A stretch of DNA of 37,398 nucleotides, from NCBI RefSeq assembly GCF_000740775.1, contig NZ_JFGS01000034.1, positions 1 through 37,398 of the forward strand, written 5' to 3'. This DNA is from Haematobacter missouriensis. Its GTDB lineage: Bacteria > Pseudomonadota > Alphaproteobacteria > Rhodobacterales > Rhodobacteraceae. A program made the translations under genes and the position numbers. Below the pieces are notes generated by a model, which was not told where the DNA came from, searched no databases, and saw only the letters and a program-made list of their open reading frames with translations. Below are positions 16,195-24,993 of this stretch, in pieces. The number at the start of each line of letters is the position of its first letter. Positions within the stretch are counted from its first letter, which is position 1.

Positions 16195-17505
16195 ATGGAA
16201 GACCTGACCCCTCGCAAAGAGGATCTGGACCCGATCGAAACCGCCTCGCGGGATGAGATCGAGGCCCTTCAATTCGATCGCATGAAGCGGTCGCTGGCGC
16301 ATGCCTATGCGAACTCGGCCTTTTACCGCCGCCGGTTCGATGAAGCGGGCGCACACCCAGATGATCTGCATTCGCTGAAGGATCTGGCGAAGTTCCCGTT
16401 CACGGTGAAGCAGGACCTCCGCGATACCTATCCCTTCGGTATGTTCGCGGTCCCGCGGGAGAAGCTCGCCCGGATACACGGCTCCTCCGGCACGACCGGC
16501 AAGCCCACCGTGGTGGGGTACACGCAGAACGACATTGACGTCTGGGCGGGGCTGATCGCGCGGTCCATCCGGGCGGGTGGCGGGCGGCGGGGCGACATCC
16601 TGCACAATGCCTACGGTTACGGCCTGTTCACCGGTGGTCTCGGCGCGCATTACGGCGCAGAGAAGCTGGGCTGCACGGTCGTTCCCATGTCAGGCGGCAT
16701 GACCGAACGTCAGGTCACACTCATCAGCGACTTCGAGCCGCGCGTCATCATGGTGACGCCGAGCTACATGCTCTCCATCCTGGATGAATTCCGCAGGCAG
16801 GGTGTCGATCCCCGCAAATCCTCCCTCGCTGTCGGCATATTCGGCGCGGAACCGTGGACGAACGCCATGCGGAGGGAGATCGAGGATGCCTTCGACATGC
16901 ACGCCGTGGACATCTACGGCCTGTCGGAGATCATGGGTCCCGGCGTCGCCATGGAATGTGTCGAGACAAAAGACGGGTTGCATTTCTGGGAAGACCATTT
17001 CTATCCCGAGATCATCGACCCAGTCACCGGCGTGCCGGTGCCAGACGGCGAAATGGGCGAACTCGTCATCACCACGCTGACCAAGGAGGGGTTGCCCATG
17101 GTGCGATATCGCACCCGGGATCTCACCCGGCTTCTCCCGGGCACGGCGCGGAGCATGCGGCGGATCGAGAAGATCACCGGGCGGTCGGATGACATGATCA
17201 TCCTGCGCGGGGTCAACGTCTTTCCGACGCAGATCGAGGAGCAGGTGCTGAAATGCCGGGGGCTTGCGCCGCATTTTCAGATCGAACTCAGCCGATCGGG
17301 CAGGATGGACAATCTCACCGTGCATGTGGAGTGCATGCCGGATCACGCAGCAGAAGACGCACGTACGAAGTCCGCGCGGGAGCTTGCGCATCACATCAAG
17401 TCGATCGTCGGCGTGTCCACCCGGATCGAAGTGCATGACTGCGATGGTATCTCCCGCTCCGAGGGCAAGGCGAAGCGGGTCATCGACAACCGGCCGAAAA
17501 GCTGA
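16195..17505 (+). CDS. paaK: Phenylacetate-CoA ligase (PaaK)
   Basis: A 436-residue AMP-forming ligase of the phenylacetate-CoA ligase family (usual length 430-440). The AMP-binding loop SSGTTGKP is at residues 97-104, followed by NAYGYGLFTGGLGAHYGAE, then IYGLSEIMGPGVAMEC, YRTRDLTRLLPG and GRSDDMIILRGVNVFPTQIE. It forms phenylacetyl-CoA from phenylacetate, ATP and CoA, the entry step of the pathway. The ATG at 16195 is preceded by GGGAGGAG. Downstream is a hairpin and then the TetR regulator gene. Confidence 0.94.
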   Translation: MEDLTPRKEDLDPIETASRDEIEALQFDRMKRSLAHAYANSAFYRRRFDEAGAHPDDLHSLKDLAKFPFTVKQDLRDTYPFGMFAVPREKLARIHGSSGTTGKPTVVGYTQNDIDVWAGLIARSIRAGGGRRGDILHNAYGYGLFTGGLGAHYGAEKLGCTVVPMSGGMTERQVTLISDFEPRVIMVTPSYMLSILDEFRRQGVDPRKSSLAVGIFGAEPWTNAMRREIEDAFDMHAVDIYGLSEIMGPGVAMECVETKDGLHFWEDHFYPEIIDPVTGVPVPDGEMGELVITTLTKEGLPMVRYRTRDLTRLLPGTARSMRRIEKITGRSDDMIILRGVNVFPTQIEEQVLKCRGLAPHFQIELSRSGRMDNLTVHVECMPDHAAEDARTKSARELAHHIKSIVGVSTRIEVHDCDGISRSEGKAKRVIDNRPKS

Positions 17506-17508
17506 AAT

Positions 17509-17537
17509 CAGTCCGCCGGCTCTGGGTCGGCGGACTG
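17509..17537 (+). terminator. Hairpin between paaK and paaR
   Basis: CAGTCCGCCG (17509-17518) and CGGCGGACTG (17528-17537) form a perfect 10-bp stem with a 9-nt loop, starting right after the paaK stop. There is no U-run, so it is more likely a partial terminator or message-stabilising element that lowers paaR expression relative to paaGIK. Confidence 0.6.
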
Positions 17538-17571
17538 CTCCGCCTCAGGGCGATGTCAGGAGGGGCGATCC

Positions 17572-18171
17572 ATGGCGCGAACGCGGGCCCAGGATTTTGA
17601 GGAAAAGCGGCGCGTGATCCTTGATTGCGCGGCGCAGGTCTTTGCCGAACAAGGCATGGACAAGGCTTCGATGTCTCAGATAGCGGCCCAGGCCCAAGTA
17701 TCCAAGGCGCTTCTCTATCACTACTATCCTGGCAAGGATGCGCTGATTTTCGCTATAATCATCACGCATCTGACAGAGCTGGACAGGGTTGTGGCGGAGG
17801 CGGACGACCCTGCACTCTCCCCCGATCAGCGCCTCCGCCAGCTTGTCGGTTCAGTGTTGGAAGCCTATCGCGGCGCAGATAACGAGCACAAGGTGCAGCT
17901 CAACGCTGCCTCCACCCTCTCCGAAACGCAACGAGAGGAAATTCTGACGATCGAACGTCGTATCGTCCGCCGCTTCTCCACCGTCCTCGACCAGTTGAAC
18001 CCGGAGCTCAAGGACAGGGAGAGGCCACTGCTCACGCCGGTCACAATGTCGCTCTTTGGCATGATGAACTGGATGTACATGTGGTTCCGCGAGGGTGGAC
18101 GTATCAGCCGCGAGGATTACGCCGACGTGGCGACGACGCTGATCATTGAAGGAATACGCGCCGTCCGCTGA
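17572..18171 (+). CDS. paaR: TetR-family regulator (PaaR)
   Basis: A 199-residue TetR-family regulator. The helix-turn-helix is in residues 15-60 (VILDCAAQVFAEQGMDKASM and VSKALLYHYYPGKDAL). The C-terminal ligand domain is rich in helices and ends SREDYADVATTLIIEGIRAV. The ATG is preceded by AGGAGGGG. TetR-type PaaR proteins control phenylacetate genes in many proteobacteria, with phenylacetyl-CoA as inducer; the location at the end of paaGIK and the perfect palindrome ahead of paaG support that here. It would bind at 14840-14853 and repress its own operon. Confidence 0.88.
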   Translation: MARTRAQDFEEKRRVILDCAAQVFAEQGMDKASMSQIAAQAQVSKALLYHYYPGKDALIFAIIITHLTELDRVVAEADDPALSPDQRLRQLVGSVLEAYRGADNEHKVQLNAASTLSETQREEILTIERRIVRRFSTVLDQLNPELKDRERPLLTPVTMSLFGMMNWMYMWFREGGRISREDYADVATTLIIEGIRAVR

Positions 18172-18184
18172 CAGCCTGCAGAAA

Positions 18185-18213
18185 AAGGAAGGGGCGGGTC
18201 CGTCGCCGGACCC
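18185..18213 (-). terminator. Terminator of the paaX-paaZ side
   Basis: GGGTCCG (18196-18202) and CGGACCC (18207-18213) form a perfect 7-bp stem with a 4-nt loop. On the minus strand it is followed by a pyrimidine-rich run including TTTTT (complement of 18182-18186). It lies between convergent paaR and paaZ and points mainly towards ending the paaZ transcript. Confidence 0.7.
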
Positions 18214-18220
18214 CATCCTC

Positions 18221-20296
18221 TCATTCTGCCGCGTGCGCAGCCGCGATCGGCCAGCTTTTCGCCACCATGGTCAGCACGTCATACTGCGCGACGACCTCTC
18301 CCTTCTGGTTGGTGACGCGGCAGTCCCAGCGCACCTCGCCGTGGTCGGCATTGGCGCGCGGATTGATCTCCTTGCATGTCAGCCGGACCTGAAGTGTGTC
18401 GCCAAAATAGACCGGCGTGAGGAAACGGAGATTATCCACGCCGTAATTGGCAAGGACAGGCCCGGGATTCGGCTCCACGAACAGCCCGGCGGCAAAGGAG
18501 GCGATGAGATAACCATGCGCCACCCGACCGTCGAAGAACGGGTTCGCCTTGGCGGCGGCCTCATCCATATGGGCGTAGAAGGTATCGCCGGTGAAATCGG
18601 CGAAATGCTCCACATCCTCTTGGGTCACCTGCCGTGCAGCGGTGATGAGCTGGTCGCCGATCTGCAAATCTTCCAGAGACTTGCGGAAGGGGTGGATATC
18701 GCTCCGCACCTGCGCCCCGTCCGTCCAGCGACCGGTGACAGCCGAGAGAAGCCGGGGCGCGCCCTGCACGGCGGTGCGCTGCATGTAATGCTTCACGCCG
18801 CGCATCCCACCCATTTCCTCGCCACCTCCCGCGCGGCCCGGGCCGCCATGCACCAGCGGTGCGAGCGGCGATCCATGGCCGGTGGAGGTCTTGGCGGAGG
18901 CCCGGTTCCCGATGAGGATCCGCCCATGGAACGGGGCAGCTTCCAGAACCGCTGACTCTGCGACGCGGGGGTCATCCGTAAAGACGGATGCGACAAGCGA
19001 TCCCTTGCCCATGCGGGTAAGAGCCATCGCCTCTTCCAGGTCGTCGTATGGTATGACGGTGGAGACCGGGCCGAACGCCTCGACCTCATGTACTGCCGCG
19101 GCACTGAAGGGCTGGGCTGCATGCAGCAGGACAGGGTTGAGGAAGGCCCCCTTATCCGCGTCGCCCGTTGCCAGCGTGACCGTGTCGGGATCGCCCGCGA
19201 CGATTTCCGCGACCTTGGAAAGCTCCGCGATCCGGGCGCGCACTTCCTCTCTCTGTGCGAGGCTGGCGAGCGCTCCCATGCGGGTGGCTTCGTCCTCCGG
19301 CAGACCGGGCGGCATCTTCGCGAGCCGCGACCGCAACGCGTCCACAAGCGCCTCGACCTGGCCTCGGGGGGCGATGACACGCCGGATTGCGGTACATTTC
19401 TGCCCCGCTTTGGACGTCATCTCCCGTGCCACTTCCTTCACGAACAGATCGAACTCCGGCGTGCCCGCGATCGCATCCGGCCCGAGAACAGAGGCGTTCA
19501 GGCTATCGGCCTCCATGGTGAAGCGGGTGGAATTGCCCACGATGGAAGGATGGGTACGAAGCGATTGCCCCGTCGCGGCCGAACCGGTGAAGGTCACGAC
19601 ATCCTGCCCGGTCACATGATCGAGCATATCACCCACCGAGCCGCAGACGAGCTGGAGCGCACCTTCGGGCAGAAGGCCCGTCTCCACGATGCGGCGCACC
19701 ACAAGCTCCGTGAGATAGGCCGTCTGGCTTGCCGGTTTCACCACGCAGGGCATGCCCGCGACGAGACTGGGCGCAATCTTTTCCAACATGCCCCAGACGG
19801 GAAAGTTGTAGGCGTTGATATGCACCGCGACGCCCTGAAGCGGGGTCAGGATATGCTGTGCGACAAAGCTGCCGTCGCGCGAAAGCCCTTCCACGTCGCC
19901 CTCGGTGAGAACGCGGGCATTGGGGAGTTCGCGGCGCGCTTTCGAGGCATAGGTCAGCATCGTGCCGATGCCGCCTTCGATATCCACCCAGCCATCGGCA
20001 CGGGTCGCGCCGGTGCGGAAGCTCTCGGCGTAGAACTCCTCCTTCCGCTCCATCAGCGCCATGCCCAACGCACGAAGCATCAGGGCGCGGTCATGAAAGC
20101 TCATTGCGCGCAGACGTGCGCCCGCCTTGCGCCCGTGATCGAGCACATCGGCAAAGTCGATCCCGGAGGAATCGATGGTCGCGACTTCTGCGCCGGTTGC
20201 TGCATCAAGCAGGGTGGCGCCCGTCTTCTGACCCGGCGCCCATTCGCCACAGACATAGCTTTCGAGACGGCGCGAGGGCTGAACGGTTGCGGTCAT
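18221..20296 (-). CDS. paaZ: Bifunctional oxepin-CoA hydrolase / semialdehyde dehydrogenase (PaaZ)
   Basis: A 691-residue fusion. Residues 1-525 form an aldehyde dehydrogenase with Asn164 (INAYNFPVWG), Glu262 (MEADSLN) and the nucleophile Cys301 (GQKCTAIRR). Residues 535-691 form an R-type MaoC-like enoyl-CoA hydratase with Asp571 and His576 in GDTFYAHMD. These match the known catalytic residues of E. coli PaaZ with constant offsets of 6 and 10. The hydratase domain opens oxepin-CoA and the dehydrogenase domain oxidises the semialdehyde to 3-oxo-5,6-dehydrosuberyl-CoA with NADP. It is the last gene of the minus-strand paa operon, 45 bases after the extra diiron-like gene. Both active sites look intact. 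Confidence 0.95.
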   Translation of the reverse strand: MTATVQPSRRLESYVCGEWAPGQKTGATLLDAATGAEVATIDSSGIDFADVLDHGRKAGARLRAMSFHDRALMLRALGMALMERKEEFYAESFRTGATRADGWVDIEGGIGTMLTYASKARRELPNARVLTEGDVEGLSRDGSFVAQHILTPLQGVAVHINAYNFPVWGMLEKIAPSLVAGMPCVVKPASQTAYLTELVVRRIVETGLLPEGALQLVCGSVGDMLDHVTGQDVVTFTGSAATGQSLRTHPSIVGNSTRFTMEADSLNASVLGPDAIAGTPEFDLFVKEVAREMTSKAGQKCTAIRRVIAPRGQVEALVDALRSRLAKMPPGLPEDEATRMGALASLAQREEVRARIAELSKVAEIVAGDPDTVTLATGDADKGAFLNPVLLHAAQPFSAAAVHEVEAFGPVSTVIPYDDLEEAMALTRMGKGSLVASVFTDDPRVAESAVLEAAPFHGRILIGNRASAKTSTGHGSPLAPLVHGGPGRAGGGEEMGGMRGVKHYMQRTAVQGAPRLLSAVTGRWTDGAQVRSDIHPFRKSLEDLQIGDQLITAARQVTQEDVEHFADFTGDTFYAHMDEAAAKANPFFDGRVAHGYLIASFAAGLFVEPNPGPVLANYGVDNLRFLTPVYFGDTLQVRLTCKEINPRANADHGEVRWDCRVTNQKGEVVAQYDVLTMVAKSWPIAAAHAAE

Positions 20297-20341
20297 TGGG
20301 GTTCCTCAAACTTGTCTGACAGCGGGCGATCCCGCACAGGA

Positions 20342-21091
20342 TTACAGGCCTAGATCGGCCAGATGTTGCTTGCTGGACTGCTCCCAGCGGGCACGAAGCG
20401 CCTCATTCGTCTCATGTCGGAGGCCGAAGGGCTGCAATGTCGCGAACCGATCCGATCCAGCCACTCCGAAGCCAGCCCCGACACGGGGCCACCAATAATC
20501 GACCGCGACACGCACGTCCTCCCGGTCGGAAAGCAGGAGCTGCGCAAGGCCCTCCGATCCGAGTTCCCGGTGCCGCATCTCACGCGGGGCGATGGCGCGG
20601 AACACCTCGGCCAGCGGCGCATAGGAAAGGCGGGTCAACTCGCCCATCTGGACATCCGTCGCCAAGCCCTGGAGTACATTCATCACCACCGCATCCGTCC
20701 ACCCGGTGATCGGGTAGTGAAAAACCGAAAGGCGCATATCGCCTTCCTGTCGCGCATGGCCCAGATCCGCATCGCGGGGCAAGCGGGCGGCCCAGTCATG
20801 GGTCGTTTCGTAGCGGTCAGCATTGGCGCCGAAGCTGGCCATAACCGCCAGCACGCGCTCCGCATGGTCCGCCTTCTCCAACGTGATGCGGCTGGCAGCG
20901 ATACGGGCCTTGATGCCGGGCGCGTGGTTAATCGATGCGGCGAAACCCGCGGAGGCTGCAAGCTCGCTGTCCACGAAGGACGACATCAAGCGCAGAAGTT
21001 CTCCCCGGTAGCGGGCGGGCACGTTGTCGGGTGTCGTCAGTACTCCGCCCTGCGCCAGATATTCTTCCACCGACATTGCATCATTCATCAT
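20342..21091 (-). CDS. Additional PaaA/PaaC-like ferritin-fold protein
   Basis: A 249-residue protein that I place in the phenylacetic acid catabolic (PaaA/PaaC) ferritin-like family by pattern. Residues 157-178 (YAPLAEVFRAIAPREMRHRELG) align well with [22 protein letters not shown] of PaaA and keep an ExxH pair (Glu171, His174). The first half-site is altered: Glu43 and Glu72 are spaced as in PaaA, but Asp75 stands where His is expected, with His76 next to it. It is not canonical PaaA (23824-24816) or PaaC (22705-23496), both present. It overlaps the paaE stop side by 11 bases, so it is cotranscribed. Function unknown; it may be a modified oxygenase subunit, an assembly factor or an independent enzyme. 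Confidence 0.75.
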   Translation of the reverse strand: MMNDAMSVEEYLAQGGVLTTPDNVPARYRGELLRLMSSFVDSELAASAGFAASINHAPGIKARIAASRITLEKADHAERVLAVMASFGANADRYETTHDWAARLPRDADLGHARQEGDMRLSVFHYPITGWTDAVVMNVLQGLATDVQMGELTRLSYAPLAEVFRAIAPREMRHRELGSEGLAQLLLSDREDVRVAVDYWWPRVGAGFGVAGSDRFATLQPFGLRHETNEALRARWEQSSKQHLADLGL

Positions 21092-22157
21092 AGGTCACCA
21101 CGACGCGATCGCTGAGCGGCGTGGCCTGGCAGGAAAGGACATAGCCCGCGCGGACCTCATAATCCTCCAACGCATGGTTCACTGCCATTTCCACCTCCCC
21201 CTCCAGCACCTTGCACCGGCAGGTGGAGCACACACCCGCCTTGCAGGCATAGGGCGCATCCATCTGGGCCGCGATCGCCGCGTCGAGGATCGACTGCCCC
21301 TGTCGCGGCATCTCGAAAGTCCGGGTCGCTCCATCGAGTGTCACTGTCGCCTGTGTGCCGGCACCGGGGTGGACGGCAACACGTGAGACCGCACGGGCCT
21401 TGGCTCGACCCGGTTGTCCGCTGGCGAAAAGCTCGAACTTGATCTGGTCGTCCCGCAGCCCCTGGGCGCGCAGGCTCTCCGCAATGGCCAGCATCATCGG
21501 CTCCGGCCCGCAGATGAAGACGGTGTCTATTGAACCCGCGTCAAGCCAGTGGGTGAACAGCCCGCGCATCTTCTCCGCGTCTATCCGGCCCGTGAACAGA
21601 TCAATCTCCTGTCCCTCCTGCTCCAGCACATGGATGATGGACAGCCGCCCGAGATAGAGGTTCTTCAGATCCTCCAGCTCCTCCCGGAACATGATCGTGT
21701 TGATCTGGCGATTGGAATAGACCAGCGTGAATTTAGACCCCGGCTCACGCGCCAGCACTGTCTTGATGATCGACAGTAGAGGGGTGATCCCGGAACCGCC
21801 CGCGAAGCCCAGATACTGGCGGGAAGCTTGCGGGTCCAGTTCTGTGAAGAACCTTCCCATGGGCGGCATCGCCTCGATCTGATCCCCGACACCCAGCATC
21901 TCGTTGGCCCAAGTGGAGAACGCACCGCCATCCACCCGCTTGATCCCGACCTTCAGGCACCCCTCGTCGCGGCCCGCGCAGATCGAGTAGCTGCGACGCA
22001 GCTCCTCGCCATCGAAATCATGGCGAAAGGTAAGATACTGGCCCTGCGTGAAATCGAACAGGGCCCTGTCCTCCTCCCGGGGGCGGAGGGTGACGACAAC
22101 GGCGTCGCGGGTCTCACGGCGCACATCGGTGACGGTCAACGGATGGAAGCGTGCCAT
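21081..22157 (-). CDS. paaE: Phenylacetyl-CoA epoxidase reductase (PaaE)
   Basis: A 358-residue flavin and iron-sulfur reductase. FAD-binding RSYSI is at residues 55-59, the NAD(P)-binding GGSG at 120-123 and CGPEP at 216-220. A C-terminal plant-type [2Fe-2S] ferredoxin domain carries Cys305, Cys310, Cys313 and Cys343. It passes electrons from NADPH to the diiron centre of the PaaABC oxygenase. The length matches E. coli PaaE (356). It is followed by the extra ferritin-like gene with an 11-base overlap and preceded by paaD after 18 bases. Confidence 0.95.
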   Translation of the reverse strand: MARFHPLTVTDVRRETRDAVVVTLRPREEDRALFDFTQGQYLTFRHDFDGEELRRSYSICAGRDEGCLKVGIKRVDGGAFSTWANEMLGVGDQIEAMPPMGRFFTELDPQASRQYLGFAGGSGITPLLSIIKTVLAREPGSKFTLVYSNRQINTIMFREELEDLKNLYLGRLSIIHVLEQEGQEIDLFTGRIDAEKMRGLFTHWLDAGSIDTVFICGPEPMMLAIAESLRAQGLRDDQIKFELFASGQPGRAKARAVSRVAVHPGAGTQATVTLDGATRTFEMPRQGQSILDAAIAAQMDAPYACKAGVCSTCRCKVLEGEVEMAVNHALEDYEVRAGYVLSCQATPLSDRVVVTYDE

Positions 22158-22175
22158 TTGGGTATCCTCGGCATC

Positions 22176-22700
22176 CTAGATGCACTTGAAGTAATCGAAA
22201 GGCTCCAGACAGTCCTGGCAGCGATAGCTCGCCTTGCAGGGCGTGGAACCGAACTGGCTGACCTTCTCGGTCCGCGCGGAGCCGCAGCGGGGACATGCAA
22301 TGGTCAGGTTGCTGCTGCCCGCCAGCCGGGAGATCCGGCCCGCCAGCCTCCCATCTGCCGCGGTACCATCGACAGGCGGCGCAATCCCGTAGTCGCGGAG
22401 CTTCTGCCGCCCTTCCTCCGTCAGCCAGTCCGTCGTCCACGGCGGGGACAACTGCCGCTCGAGTCGCACCCGCTCTATCCCTCGGCTCTGGAGTGCCGTC
22501 TCGATATCAAGGTTGATGATCGCGGTGGCGGGACAGCCGGAATAAGTAGGCGTGACGGTGACGACGAGGGTTTCGCCCTCCCACGCCACGTCGCGGATGA
22601 TGCCCAGATCGGTCAGGCTGATAACAGGGATCTCCGGGTCCGGCACTTCGGAAAGCCAGTGCCAGACCTCTGCCAGATCGGGATGCGCAGCGCCGTCCAT
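22176..22700 (-). CDS. paaD: Phenylacetyl-CoA epoxidase assembly protein (PaaD)
   Basis: A 174-residue protein with an N-terminal MIP18 (DUF59) domain, containing DPEIPVISLTDLGI (residues 21-34) and TYSGCPAT (52-59), and a C-terminal Cys-rich part with Cys136, 139, 155, 161, 164 and 173 (CPRCG and YRCQDC). PaaD-type proteins are needed for maturation of the oxygenase, probably iron-sulfur or diiron centre assembly. The ATG at 22700 lies four bases after the paaC stop and matches family length (about 165); the open frame continues upstream to 22799 only through paaC. Confidence 0.92.
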   Translation of the reverse strand: MDGAAHPDLAEVWHWLSEVPDPEIPVISLTDLGIIRDVAWEGETLVVTVTPTYSGCPATAIINLDIETALQSRGIERVRLERQLSPPWTTDWLTEEGRQKLRDYGIAPPVDGTAADGRLAGRISRLAGSSNLTIACPRCGSARTEKVSQFGSTPCKASYRCQDCLEPFDYFKCI

Positions 22701-22704
22701 CGCA

Positions 22705-23496
22705 TCACCAGCGCGCGCCGGGATAGGCACGTTGCAGGAACTGCATCTCGGCGAGAATGTAGCCCAGATGTTCGCTGTGCAGGCCGCGCTTGCCGCCACG
22801 ACCCTTCACGCCGTGCTGCCAGACATCGGCAGGCAGAGTCAGCGTGGCCTCGGCCAGCACATCCTGTACCTTGCGGTCCCATGCGTCCTTCAGGCTCGAG
22901 GGCAGGGGAGCTATGCCCGCTTCGGCAATGTCGCGGTCGAGATCGTCATCCGCAAACATCTCGCCCGTATAGGGATAGAGCAGGTCGAGCGCCTTTTGCA
23001 TACGGTCATGGCTCTCTGCGCTGCCATCCCCCAGACGGATCATGAGATCGGCGGAACGTTCGAGATGATAAGCCACCTCCTTCTCCGCCTTGGCCGCGAT
23101 TTCCGCCACCCGCCTGTCAGTCGAGCCCTTCAAAGCGCCCATAAGTTCAAGATGGAATGCGTCGAACAGGAATTGCCGCATCAAGGTCTGCGCGAAGTCG
23201 CCATTCGGGCGTTCAACCAGCAGCAGATTGCGAAAGGCGCCCGCGTCACGCAGGTAGGCCAGATCGTCCGCGCTGCGGCCCTCACCCTCGACCTCCCCGG
23301 CATATTCCAGCCAGAGCTGGCACTGACCGATGAGGTCGAGTGCCTGGTTGGCGAGTGCGATATCCTCCTCAAGCGCGGGGGCATGACCACACCACTCAGA
23401 AACCCTATGTCCGAGGATCAGCGCATTGTCACCGAGCCGCTGAAGCCACTCGGCCAAGGTGACTCTGCTCGCCGTTTTAACCGCGCCTCCCATCAC
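22705..23496 (-). CDS. paaC: Phenylacetyl-CoA epoxidase structural subunit (PaaC)
   Basis: A 263-residue ferritin-like protein. The N-terminal block LGHRVSEWCGHAPALEEDIA and DLIGQCQLWLEYAGE, followed by YLRDAGAFRNLLLVERPNGD and FLFDAFHLELMGALKGS, is diagnostic of PaaC. It forms a stable heterodimer with PaaA and supports it without its own catalytic iron centre. The start overlaps the paaB stop by four bases. It is slightly longer than E. coli PaaC (248). Confidence 0.94.
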   Translation of the reverse strand: MMGGAVKTASRVTLAEWLQRLGDNALILGHRVSEWCGHAPALEEDIALANQALDLIGQCQLWLEYAGEVEGEGRSADDLAYLRDAGAFRNLLLVERPNGDFAQTLMRQFLFDAFHLELMGALKGSTDRRVAEIAAKAEKEVAYHLERSADLMIRLGDGSAESHDRMQKALDLLYPYTGEMFADDDLDRDIAEAGIAPLPSSLKDAWDRKVQDVLAEATLTLPADVWQHGVKGRGGKRGLHSEHLGYILAEMQFLQRAYPGARW

Positions 23497-23777
23497 ATGT
23501 GCCCGATTTCTTCAGGAATGTCGAAGAAGGTCGGATGACGATAGACCTTGCTGTTCGATGGTTCGAACAGCGGCCCTTTGTCAGACGGAGACGAAGCGGT
23601 AATCTCGTTCGAGGGGACGACCCAGATCGAAACGCCCTCGTTGCGACGGGTATAAACGTCGCGTGCATTACGGATGGCCATCTCCGCATCCGGCGCGTGC
23701 AAGCTGCCGACGTGACGATGATTCAGGCCATGCTGACCACGGATGAAGATTTCCCACAGGGGCCATTCGTTGGACAT
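23493..23777 (-). CDS. paaB: Phenylacetyl-CoA epoxidase small subunit (PaaB)
   Basis: A 94-residue protein, the usual PaaB length. WPLWEIFIRGQHGLNHRHVG, HAPDAEMAIRNARDVYTRRN and GVSIWVVPSNEI are typical. PaaB bridges PaaAC dimers and is essential for epoxidase activity. The ATG at 23777 is preceded by GGGAGGAG; the frame is open further upstream to 23870 but that part lacks family similarity. It lies 46 bases after paaA. Confidence 0.94.
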   Translation of the reverse strand: MSNEWPLWEIFIRGQHGLNHRHVGSLHAPDAEMAIRNARDVYTRRNEGVSIWVVPSNEITASSPSDKGPLFEPSNSKVYRHPTFFDIPEEIGHM

Positions 23778-23823
23778 GTCTTGCTCCTCCCGGGAGGCTG
23801 GATATTCTGGCTGGACGGGTGGG

Positions 23824-24816
23824 TTATTCGGCTGCGATGGCAGAGCGCCGCGTTGCGGCCTTGTCCGCATGGGCCATCAGCCCGTCGCGGAACCAGGCGC
23901 CATCTTCCCATGCCTTCACGCGCGCGCCGAGGCGTTCCGTGTTGCACGGGCCGTTCCCCTGAATGACGGCGAAGAACTCCGACCAGTCCGGCTCAGAGAA
24001 ATCGTAGCCGCCCTTTTCCTCGTTCCATTTCAGATCGGGATCGGGAACGGTCAGCCCCAGATATTCCGCCTGCGGAACGGTCTGATCGACGAATTTCTGC
24101 CGAAGCTCGTCATTCGTGTTCATCTTGATCTTCCACGCCATGGATTGCGCGGAATGCACGCTGTCCTTGTCGGAGGGGCCGAACATCATCAGCGACGGGT
24201 ACCAGAAACGGTTGAGCGCATCCTGCGCCATCGCCTTCTGCTCCGGCGTGCCGCTCGCCATCTTCATCATGATGTCGTAGCCCTGCCGCTGGTGGAACGA
24301 TTCCTCCTTGCAGATGCGGATCATCGCGCGGCTGTAGGGGCCGTAGCTGGTCCGCTGCAGCGGCACTTGATTCATGATCGCCGCCCCATCGACAAGCCAG
24401 CCCACCGCACCCATGTCGGCCCATGTCAGCGTGGGATAGTTGAAGATGGAGGAATACTTCATGTTGCCGCTGTGGAGTTTCTCCAGCAACTCGTCCCGGC
24501 TCACGCCAAGGGTCTCAGCGGCGGAATAGAGATAAAGGCCGTGGCCCGCCTCGTCCTGCACCTTGGCGAGCAGGATGGCCTTGCGCTGAAGCGTGGGCGC
24601 GCGGGTGATCCAGTTTCCCTCCGGCAGCTGACCGACGATCTCAGAATGTGCGTGCTGGCCGATCTGACGGATCAGGGTCTTGCGATACCCGTCCGGCATC
24701 CATTCCTTCGGTTCGATCTTTTCCCCGCGGTCGATGCGGTCCTGAAAGGCAAGCTCCTGCGGCGTCATCTCATCACGATGCTTGGAGCCTTCGGATTTCA
24801 CGAGCTGTGCATACAT
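23824..24816 (-). CDS. paaA: Phenylacetyl-CoA epoxidase catalytic subunit (PaaA)
   Basis: A 330-residue diiron oxygenase subunit. Iron ligands are visible: Glu59 (HAHSEIVG), Glu89-x2-His92 (DEAGH), Asp144 (WLVDGAA) and Glu172-x2-His175 (EESFH). PaaA epoxidises the ring of phenylacetyl-CoA with O2 and electrons from PaaE. It is the first gene after the intergenic inverted repeat at 24908-24960, and the ATG at 24816 is preceded by GGAGG. Length and the whole sequence agree with standard PaaA. Confidence 0.96.
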   Translation of the reverse strand: MYAQLVKSEGSKHRDEMTPQELAFQDRIDRGEKIEPKEWMPDGYRKTLIRQIGQHAHSEIVGQLPEGNWITRAPTLQRKAILLAKVQDEAGHGLYLYSAAETLGVSRDELLEKLHSGNMKYSSIFNYPTLTWADMGAVGWLVDGAAIMNQVPLQRTSYGPYSRAMIRICKEESFHQRQGYDIMMKMASGTPEQKAMAQDALNRFWYPSLMMFGPSDKDSVHSAQSMAWKIKMNTNDELRQKFVDQTVPQAEYLGLTVPDPDLKWNEEKGGYDFSEPDWSEFFAVIQGNGPCNTERLGARVKAWEDGAWFRDGLMAHADKAATRRSAIAAE

Positions 24817-24907
24817 GGCTAACCTCCTCCAGAATCGCGCGGCAAACAGTCGACCGCAGACTGACGAGATCGAATCCCCCTTCGCCAGTCCCCGGATCTT
24901 GATACGT

Positions 24908-24960
24908 CACAACACATCACATTAAAAGCCATAAAATGGATAATAGTGTGATGTGTCGTG
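24908..24960. promoter_or_regulatory. Long interrupted palindrome, candidate PaaX operator
   Basis: CACAACACATCACA (24908-24921) and TGTGATGTGTCGTG (24947-24960) are reverse complements with one mismatch, separated by a 25-bp AT-rich spacer that could hold promoter hexamers. The two arms are about 2.5 helical turns of spacer apart, similar in general layout to reported PaaX sites of separated TGAT-type arms. It lies 92-144 bases before paaA and downstream of paaX. Confidence 0.7.
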
Positions 24961-24993
24961 GGAAGCTCAAACAAGTCACTGAAAGGGATGTAT

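Noticed and set aside
20322-20335. GCGGG-CGAT-CCCGC hairpin before paaZ
   Set aside because: A 5-bp stem is too short to support a terminator or attenuator; listed only as noticed.
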